A DNA stretch of 64,000 nt, taken from contig OZ025648.1 in NCBI GenBank assembly GCA_964019335.1, positions 1,116,001 through 1,180,000 of the forward strand, read 5' to 3'. The notes under the pieces are model-generated. The model saw only the letters and a list, made by a program, of their open reading frames with translations, did no database searches and had not been told where the DNA came from. A program made the position numbers and the translations under genes. Of the stretch, positions 58,261 through 64,000 are shown piece by piece (within the stretch, counting starts at the first letter, position 1; each line of letters starts with the position of its first letter). The stretch comes from Diplonema japonicum. Lineage: Eukaryota; Euglenozoa; Diplonemea; Diplonemida; Diplonemidae.

Positions 58261-58663
58261 TGCCGCCGTCATCCTGCTATTAGCAGCCTGCTTCCGAAAG
58301 ATTGGTTCATATCAAACCATGATTTAAATATTTATTAGACTACTGACTGTCGAGCCTTCGGCAACTTCCCTTTCTGAGGGTGTCTGTTTTGTTCCGTTTT
58401 TTATTTTTTTCCTTTTAGCATGATGTTTTTTGTTTGCTTACCTGACGCTGTGCAGTGCCCCTGTTGTTTTCGTTCTGAGAGCTCTCGCGCTAGGAATACA
58501 CGCGTTATGAGGCCGTACAGAAGGTCCATCCCCGAAACAAAAACCATCCCGGTTACAACGCGAATATCAGTTTCGCTTTCCTGTGGCATGACCTGATCCG
58601 CTAATTTTATTATTTTCTGATTTGAAGCACCATCTAATCACCGCACTGTAGGGAGACAACAAC
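58261..58663. other. Spacer before the F-box gene
   Basis: Contains short T runs, an acceptor-like TTTTTAG near 58419 followed by upstream ATGs, and a nearer CTGTAG at 58645-58650 twelve bases before ATG 58664. No gene is supported. Confidence 0.45.
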
Positions 58664-60067
58664 ATGACACTTTTCTGCAACTCCATCTCCAGACTGCCAT
58701 GGGACGTGGCTGCCGATGTGTTCGGCTTCTTGGACCCAGCAGACCTCTCGATGGTCGAACTCGTAAACAAGACGGTGCAGGGTGTCATCAGCAGGCGAAG
58801 ATTGTGGCGGGTGGCGTACGAAGGCGAGTGCAGGGAAAAGAACTGGAGAATGCCTTGCAAGCTGCCCCCTTGCTGGAAGCGGTACTACCATCTGAGTAGA
58901 AAGGAGCGCAACATGGTGATCCAGCCCAGGATCGAGGGCAGCAGTGTGACCATTAGGTGGCGCATTTCCCTCCCCGAGGACGGCAAAGGGTTCAGACGGA
59001 GGTCAGCGGAGTTCAAGTTCTCAAATGACGCTCTTGGGCAGCCCATCAGGTGGCAGATCGAAGTGGAGCTGGATGATCACAACAAGGGCATGGTACGCAT
59101 GTGGACCACAAACAACTGGACAACGGATGCCACGAGGCACTACTACGGCTCGCACTGCACCATCAGTCTGAGGGACCCTGTCAACGGAAGCAACGTTCAT
59201 GATGAGGTTCCTGTGGACATCGACAACTCAGCCGCGCTCACCTTCAACTCCAACATCATCTCGCCAGCAAGGGAGATGGTCGTCAGAGTGAACCTCACGC
59301 TTGCCCTTGAGCTCGCTGTGCCCTTGGACCCATTCTACGAGCTGATATCAGGCCGCAACACCCACGACTCCGACAACGTGAAGGTGGGATACTGCAAAGC
59401 TGTCTTTGAGGTTGCTAGGTGTCGCAGGAAGAATGGTGGTATTTTCGTCCGCAAGGAAGACCGACACATACACGAGCTGGTGATACTGGCGGGTAACGAA
59501 GAAACTAGCGCCGACCTCAGGGTGGAGGTTTTCCAGGCGTTGTTCAACCTTCTAGGACCGACCTCGATCCTGCTGGACAAGACTGTAGTGTTGGACTTGC
59601 TTCAGACATGCTTCAGGTGTTTGAACAAGGTGCCCGTGCCTTGTCCTGTGTACCCTGTTGAAGAGATGACGACGGCGTGCTTGCTGGCGCAGAACACGTT
59701 GGGGACTATATTCAACCTTCTGGTGCACCCGCTGACAAGGGAATCGATCACGCCCGACGCGCTTCGTGGTGTCACGCTGCTTCTCAACGACCCGACATAC
59801 AGGATCTGTCACTTTTCCGTTATTACGGTGCTGCTCACTGTGCTCACGTGGGGGAAGCTCCCGATCTGCATGTACCACTTCTTGATTTCTACTACGAATG
59901 AGTTCATGTCCGCGAACAACCCCCTCGACTCAGACTGCACTGGTGTGGCATGGGACGAGTCTGATATCGCAGCTTTCTTCATCCCGCTACTGAGGTCGCG
60001 GCACCTTGTCGCAGTAAAGTTCGCTACGTGGTGTGTGGCGAAGTACTACTTCCCTGCCGAGTTGTAG
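58664..60067 (+). CDS. F-box protein, 467 aa
   Basis: Residues 7-55 are a good F-box (ISRLPWDVAADVFGFLDPAD, MVELVNKTVQGVISRRRLWR), the Skp1-binding part of SCF ubiquitin ligases. A beta-rich domain (about 85-220) follows, with paired Trp residues and a repeated immunoglobulin-like strand pattern (SVTIRWRISLPED, IRWQIEVELDD). From about residue 235 the protein is mostly helical and armadillo-like (LRVEVFQALFNLLGPTSILL, VVLDLLQTCFRCL). The substrate is unknown. ATG 58664 is clean, and the 3' end stops at TAG 60067. It is the second F-box gene in the window and is unrelated in its C-terminal part to the first. Confidence 0.8.
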   Translation: MTLFCNSISRLPWDVAADVFGFLDPADLSMVELVNKTVQGVISRRRLWRVAYEGECREKNWRMPCKLPPCWKRYYHLSRKERNMVIQPRIEGSSVTIRWRISLPEDGKGFRRRSAEFKFSNDALGQPIRWQIEVELDDHNKGMVRMWTTNNWTTDATRHYYGSHCTISLRDPVNGSNVHDEVPVDIDNSAALTFNSNIISPAREMVVRVNLTLALELAVPLDPFYELISGRNTHDSDNVKVGYCKAVFEVARCRRKNGGIFVRKEDRHIHELVILAGNEETSADLRVEVFQALFNLLGPTSILLDKTVVLDLLQTCFRCLNKVPVPCPVYPVEEMTTACLLAQNTLGTIFNLLVHPLTRESITPDALRGVTLLLNDPTYRICHFSVITVLLTVLTWGKLPICMYHFLISTTNEFMSANNPLDSDCTGVAWDESDIAAFFIPLLRSRHLVAVKFATWCVAKYYFPAEL

Positions 60068-60774
60068 TCTGCTCTAAGCAGTTAATGTCCAACTTCGCAG
60101 CACGCACGTGTTGGCCGCTCCGTCGGTCTCGTCTTAATAGTCTCCCTTATATTGTATTGTACTTTGTATATTTATCTATCTCCCACCAACAAGGCCTAGT
60201 CTTACCCTCTTCCTCTCTTGTATTTTTCCCCCTTTCTTAACCCATACCCGTTCGTTCATTATTTTTTATTCTTGTTAAACTTGCTCGAGTCGGTTTTTTA
60301 TTTTCTTTTTTAAAAAAAGTAATTAAAATGGGAGGAAAGAAGTATATGGCTCTTTTTTTTTGTAGTGCCAATGTAAGCTTTTTTTCTGGGGGGTGTTCTT
60401 TAAATTACCCCTCCCCATTTCCCCCCAATGCCACGTAAACGATTACAATGCACTGGTATGTTGAGTTATTTCTCTTTCCTCCTTTTTTTTTCTGAAGGGT
60501 TTAGCGACAGGGGCTGATGGCTAAGGTTTTTTTTTATTTCAGTGAACATCATTGTGAGTCGCTTTCACCCTTTCTTTGTAACTCTCATTAAATTAAAAAA
60601 GAAAAGAAAAGTAACCCCTCTTTTACAGACATTGAGTATACGAACCAGGGGAGCCGTCTTGCGGTCACTCCTATTTCTACATGTTTTGTACCCTACAACT
60701 CCCCTTCTGTCATAGCATTCATTATTTTGACCTTCAACGTGATTCATATAGGAACTTGTTTACTTTCACATAAA
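60068..60774. other. AT-rich spacer
   Basis: About 700 bases of mixed T runs and low-complexity sequence. The acceptor for the next gene is TTCATATAG at 60743-60751. No gene or RNA is recognised. Confidence 0.5.
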
Positions 60775-62028
60775 ATGCATCCTTGCGTGCATTCTTTCTT
60801 CTTGCTACTTCTCTTGGCAGCAGGTTGTGAAGCGCTGTACGGAGCAAAGACAGATGTTCAAGTTGTTGACCCGAAAGGTCTGAAAGAGCTTCTTAAGGGC
60901 CCCAAGATCGTGCTTCTTGAGTTTTTCGCGCCGTGGTGCGGGCATTGCAGAAACTTGGTGCCAGAGATGGAGAAGGCAGCCAAGGCCTTGAACGGTATAG
61001 TGACAGTCGCTGCTGTTGATGCCGACCAACACAAGGAACTTGCAGGGCAGTACCAGGTGCAGGGTTTCCCTACGATGCTCTTGTTCAACGACAATAGGAA
61101 CAAGCCCCAGCAGTTCAACGGCGGCAGGACGGCAAAGGACATCGTGGCCTACTGCATGAGGGAAGCGAGCAAGGCTGTTGAGACCAGGTTGGGTGGAAAG
61201 TCAAGCAGCGGGTCGAAGAAGAGCGCCTCCAAGTCCAACGTCGTGGAGCTCACTGATGACAACTTTGAAGAGATGGTCCTGAACTCCAACGACCTGTGGA
61301 TGGTCGAATTCTATGCCCCGTGGTGCGGGCACTGCAAGAACCTCGCCCCTGAATGGGAGCAGGCTGCCAATGAGCTCAAGGGGAGCGTGAAGCTGGGCAT
61401 GGTTGACGCCACTGTCCACCAGAAGTACTCATCCGTCTACGGTGTGCAAGGGTATCCTACTATCAAGGTCTTCGGCGCGTCCAAGGCGCACCCCGAGGAC
61501 TACCAGGGGCAGAGGTCCGCCAACGGTATTGTGAAATTCGCACTCGAGAAGCTTGACTCCATGGGCATAGGGCCCGAGGTCAACGAAGCTGCCTCCAAAC
61601 AGGAGCTCGTAGAAAACTGCATTGATAAGTCGAGGCTATGTGTTGTAGCTGTCCTGCCACATGTAATGGACACTGGAGCCGACGGGAGGAACAAGTACAT
61701 CGAAACCTTGGTCGAAGCTGCTAAGAAGGTACGCTCCCGCCACCTCTCATTCATGTGGATCAGTGCGGGCAATCAGCCCGCCTTCGAAGAGGCATTCAAC
61801 GTCCAGTACAACTACCCTACCTTTGTGGCGGTCAACAGCAAAAAGATGTTGTACTCTGCGCATAAGGGCGCCTTCTCGACCGACGGCATCGTTAAGTCCC
61901 TCATAAGGATTGAGTCTGGCCGCAGCCAGACAGCCGTTATCAAGAAAACGGATTTCCTCGAGAACTTCAAAGCTGTGGATCCCTGGGATGGCAAAGACTA
62001 TGTGATGCCTGAAGAGGAAGAATTCTGA
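60775..62028 (+). CDS. Protein disulfide isomerase with two thioredoxin domains (P5-like)
   Basis: A 417-residue ER-type oxidoreductase. A signal peptide covers residues 1-20 (SFFLLLLLAAGCEAL). The first thioredoxin domain (about 25-135) and second (about 155-265) both contain APWCGHC and a cis-Pro motif (GFPTML and GYPTIK). A third thioredoxin-like domain without cysteines follows (to about 390). The order a0-a-b is that of P5/PDIA6. The C-terminus is MPEEEEF and not KDEL or HDEL, so retention must depend on another signal or the protein leaves the ER. ATG 60775 follows TTCATATAG; the frame upstream starts with TTG. Confidence 0.95.
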   Translation: MHPCVHSFFLLLLLAAGCEALYGAKTDVQVVDPKGLKELLKGPKIVLLEFFAPWCGHCRNLVPEMEKAAKALNGIVTVAAVDADQHKELAGQYQVQGFPTMLLFNDNRNKPQQFNGGRTAKDIVAYCMREASKAVETRLGGKSSSGSKKSASKSNVVELTDDNFEEMVLNSNDLWMVEFYAPWCGHCKNLAPEWEQAANELKGSVKLGMVDATVHQKYSSVYGVQGYPTIKVFGASKAHPEDYQGQRSANGIVKFALEKLDSMGIGPEVNEAASKQELVENCIDKSRLCVVAVLPHVMDTGADGRNKYIETLVEAAKKVRSRHLSFMWISAGNQPAFEEAFNVQYNYPTFVAVNSKKMLYSAHKGAFSTDGIVKSLIRIESGRSQTAVIKKTDFLENFKAVDPWDGKDYVMPEEEEF

Positions 62029-62596
62029 GCTAACATAACGTGCTAAGCATAAGTGTTTGATCTTCGTACTTGTACGGGGCAAAGTGTTTCAGCCCCCAGA
62101 CGGGCTGGACACTATGGGTAACATAAAAAACAGTAAAAAGGGTACTTTCTAAAACAAGCTTCCCCCCTCTCCCCCCTTTTTTTCTTTGGTGGGTGCTGCT
62201 TACACTTGTATCAGATTGATTTCTGTGGGAGGTTTTATCTTCCCCCCGCTCTTTTTTTTTTGAAAGGGAACCAAACTGAACGTTAGTACATAAAGAGTTC
62301 GTCCTTTTGCATAACATTTGTAGCGATAAATGTCTTGCAACAGGGATTATCCTTAAGTGCACTAAAGATGTTTGTATACTCTGCTCGGCAATAAGTTTAG
62401 GTGCTCACAGAACTCTGTTCCTCGAGCAACCGCAGCACGGCTTCAGCCGCACCAAGCGGCATATCGACAACTGCAGCGTGATAATTAGTGTGAATTTCTT
62501 GAGCAGTAAGCACCTCTCACTTTTATCGATTTTTTTAAAAGGTTTTATTTGTGTGATTTTTCAGTCAGCACAACCAACAGACCCGATGTACACAGA
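62029..62596. other. Spacer with possible 5' UTR intron
   Basis: A candidate intron from GTAAGC (62506) to TTTTTCAG (62564) lies just upstream of the last gene, or the same TTTTTCAG is its trans-splice acceptor. A non-repetitive island at 62330-62500 has no recognisable coding content. Confidence 0.4.
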
Positions 62597-64000
62597 ATGC
62601 TCGGCACTTTGGTAACGTTGTATGCTCTGGGCATCGTGGGTGACGGGTCTAGCGAATGCTCGGTGTTTACATTCAATGGATTTTCAGATGTTCGGTACGA
62701 AGGGGTGTTTAGCGAGGAAGACGAGCTGCACACGAAGGATGGGTGGTACGTGTTTTGGTGTGACAAGAAGCAAGTTTGGGGCATAGGAAAGGAGAGTGAA
62801 AAGGAACAGAACGACAGGGGCGCCTGTTTGGCAGGTGCGATATGGGCAGGAGGCACTGTGTTCGAGCCTGCGAAGTACGACGTCAACTGGCACGAGGTCG
62901 TGGGCAGCACGTGGGTACGAAGGAACATATCAATCATCTGCGTTCGTACGGAGGTGGTTGTCAACATAGCCGTTGAGCCCGTACTAGACCCCTCTCATGT
63001 TGTTTATAAAAGCATAGTGAACGATATCCTTGTTCAGCCAATCGCACAGAATTCCTCGGAACGTACTGTTTACCCCACCTTTGCTTCCCCTTATACACTT
63101 GTGCTCGAGTACTTTCCACAGATAGTGCTGCATCCTGCTTCCATCGTCAGTACATTGCCTGCGTCATTTGGTGATTATGTTCTCCGCTACTCGGCTTCTG
63201 TGACCTACCGCCCTGATCTCCCTGCAACAACGTCGCCTACTATTGTCAGCACCCCCGTGCCTTCTCCCACTGCCCTCCCTTCTAGTGACGATGAAGTCAA
63301 GTTTCTTATCCCTGTGATCGTAACAGGCTGCGGGATATTGCTTTTTCTCGTAATCTTGCGATGCATAGCAAAGAGCATTGAGTTAAAGCACGAGCGGGAG
63401 ATGAGAAAGATGAAGGCCGCGGTCATCTCTGTTGACGATCATCCTTGCCCGATGGAGATAATAGACACCAAGCAGGAGATAGGAATGTTGTCCTTGTCTT
63501 CAATGTGCTCTGAAAAAGAGGCAACCGCCTCAGGCCAAGCGGAAGGCCTGTCGCCGTGCCCCTCAAGCTACAGTGACGAGTCGAGTATTAGCGAACTGGT
63601 GAGTTGCACACCTGAAGACATCTGCTTGCAAGCGAGTATAACTGGGCATACAATACCCAAAACCCTTTCGGTGAGATCCCGTCTCTTTCCGATGACGACC
63701 TTTGAATTGAAAGAGCAGGGGGTTGGTGACGAGAACTCCTCGTGGGAATCGGACAGCGGTACTGTAATCACCTCCACCTTGGATGGACGCTGGTCTATCG
63801 CGGGTGTCCTTTTATCAAAGGAACCGCACTACTCAGGCCTCCCGCACACTATTAAAATGTGGACAAACAAGGATCGCTCGGAAGAAGACGTGGTAGCTTT
63901 TGACCTGACGTGGTCTACGGCCCCTTCTAAACTGTGGGTTGTTGTCCCACTCCTTCCAGAAGTGGACAGCGTGTACAAATACAGATCCGAGCTCAGGGGG
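62597..64000 (+). CDS. Type I membrane protein, unknown (5' part, runs off window)
   Basis: The frame from ATG 62597 stays open for 468 codons to the window end. Residues 1-16 are a hydrophobic signal-like segment. Residues about 20-225 form a Cys- and Asn-glycosylation-site-containing ectodomain that ends in a Ser/Thr/Pro stalk. Residues about 235-257 are a strong transmembrane helix (FLIPVIVTGCGILLFLVIL) followed by a basic stop-transfer. The cytoplasmic part (more than 200 residues) is Ser/Glu-rich and continues into a beta-like segment (RWSIAGVLLSKEPHYSGL). It looks like a receptor-type surface protein. I recognise no family, and the 3' end is missing. Confidence 0.7.
   Translation, partial: MLGTLVTLYALGIVGDGSSECSVFTFNGFSDVRYEGVFSEEDELHTKDGWYVFWCDKKQVWGIGKESEKEQNDRGACLAGAIWAGGTVFEPAKYDVNWHEVVGSTWVRRNISIICVRTEVVVNIAVEPVLDPSHVVYKSIVNDILVQPIAQNSSERTVYPTFASPYTLVLEYFPQIVLHPASIVSTLPASFGDYVLRYSASVTYRPDLPATTSPTIVSTPVPSPTALPSSDDEVKFLIPVIVTGCGILLFLVILRCIAKSIELKHEREMRKMKAAVISVDDHPCPMEIIDTKQEIGMLSLSSMCSEKEATASGQAEGLSPCPSSYSDESSISELVSCTPEDICLQASITGHTIPKTLSVRSRLFPMTTFELKEQGVGDENSSWESDSGTVITSTLDGRWSIAGVLLSKEPHYSGLPHTIKMWTNKDRSEEDVVAFDLTWSTAPSKLWVVVPLLPEVDSVYKYRSELRG

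Noticed and set aside
1-64000. CRISPR arrays, bacterial operons, rRNA genes or integrated virus
   Set aside because: No regularly spaced direct repeats with unique spacers, no ribosome-binding sites, no rRNA sequence and no viral capsid, polymerase or integrase motif was seen. The spliceosomal introns and eukaryotic-only proteins show nuclear DNA.

Overview
The window looks like nuclear DNA of a protist whose genes are read as long same-strand arrays. All of the roughly 29 genes I accept lie on the + strand. Neighbouring coding regions are often separated by only 55-150 bases, and the gap usually holds a pyrimidine-rich tract, an AG and then the start ATG a few bases later. This is the signature of polycistronic transcription resolved by spliced-leader trans-splicing. 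Ordinary GT-AG introns are also present, but they are tiny (35-77 bases). Stops are TAA, TAG and TGA, so the code is standard. A euglenozoan, perhaps diplonemid-like, is my best guess; other trans-splicing lineages are not excluded, and no SL RNA gene is visible. Intergenic DNA is full of long A and T runs, whereas coding DNA is GC-richer and free of them.

Region 1-4.3 kb is gene-poor. It holds two structures with terminal inverted repeats that look like DNA transposon remnants: a foldback-type element (435-998), and a 1.3 kb element (1753-3050) around a frameshifted zinc-knuckle gene. A 62-codon small gene may lie between them.

Region 4.3-20.6 kb has longer, homopolymer-rich spacers. It encodes a FkbM-type methyltransferase, a PH-like/coiled-coil protein, an unknown acidic protein, a small charged protein, MPDU1, a triple CCCH finger protein, a GCN2-type eIF2alpha kinase, dephospho-CoA kinase, a disordered zinc-ribbon protein and a two-CBS protein.

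Region 20.6-36.9 kb carries an F-box/cyclin protein, an ankyrin/C2 protein, TRM112, the cohesin ATPase SMC1, RNase H1, a ubiquitin-like protein, a 1019-residue His/Ser/Thr/Gln-rich repeat protein, centrin and an NAGPA-like uncovering enzyme.

Region 38.4-64 kb carries a tail-anchored RlmN-like radical SAM enzyme, a class I cyclic-nucleotide phosphodiesterase, a myosin whose ATP site has decayed, two unknown proteins, an ESCRT-I VPS23/TSG101 with a large acidic insert, a TRAF-like RING/MATH protein, a membrane-anchored staphylococcal-type nuclease, a secreted Asp-box protein, METTL16, a NEK kinase, an F-box protein, a two-domain PDI and the 5' part of a type I membrane protein.

Neighbours do not form one pathway, as expected where transcription units are not functional operons. 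Several genes do share themes: secretory-pathway glycan and disulfide handling (MPDU1, NAGPA, PDI, Asp-box protein), RNA modification (TRM112, METTL16, RlmN), cell cycle and cytoskeleton (SMC1, cyclin, NEK, centrin, myosin) and ubiquitin/ESCRT sorting (VPS23, TRAF-like, two F-box proteins, the UBL protein). All calls come from reading the sequence by eye; no database search was run.
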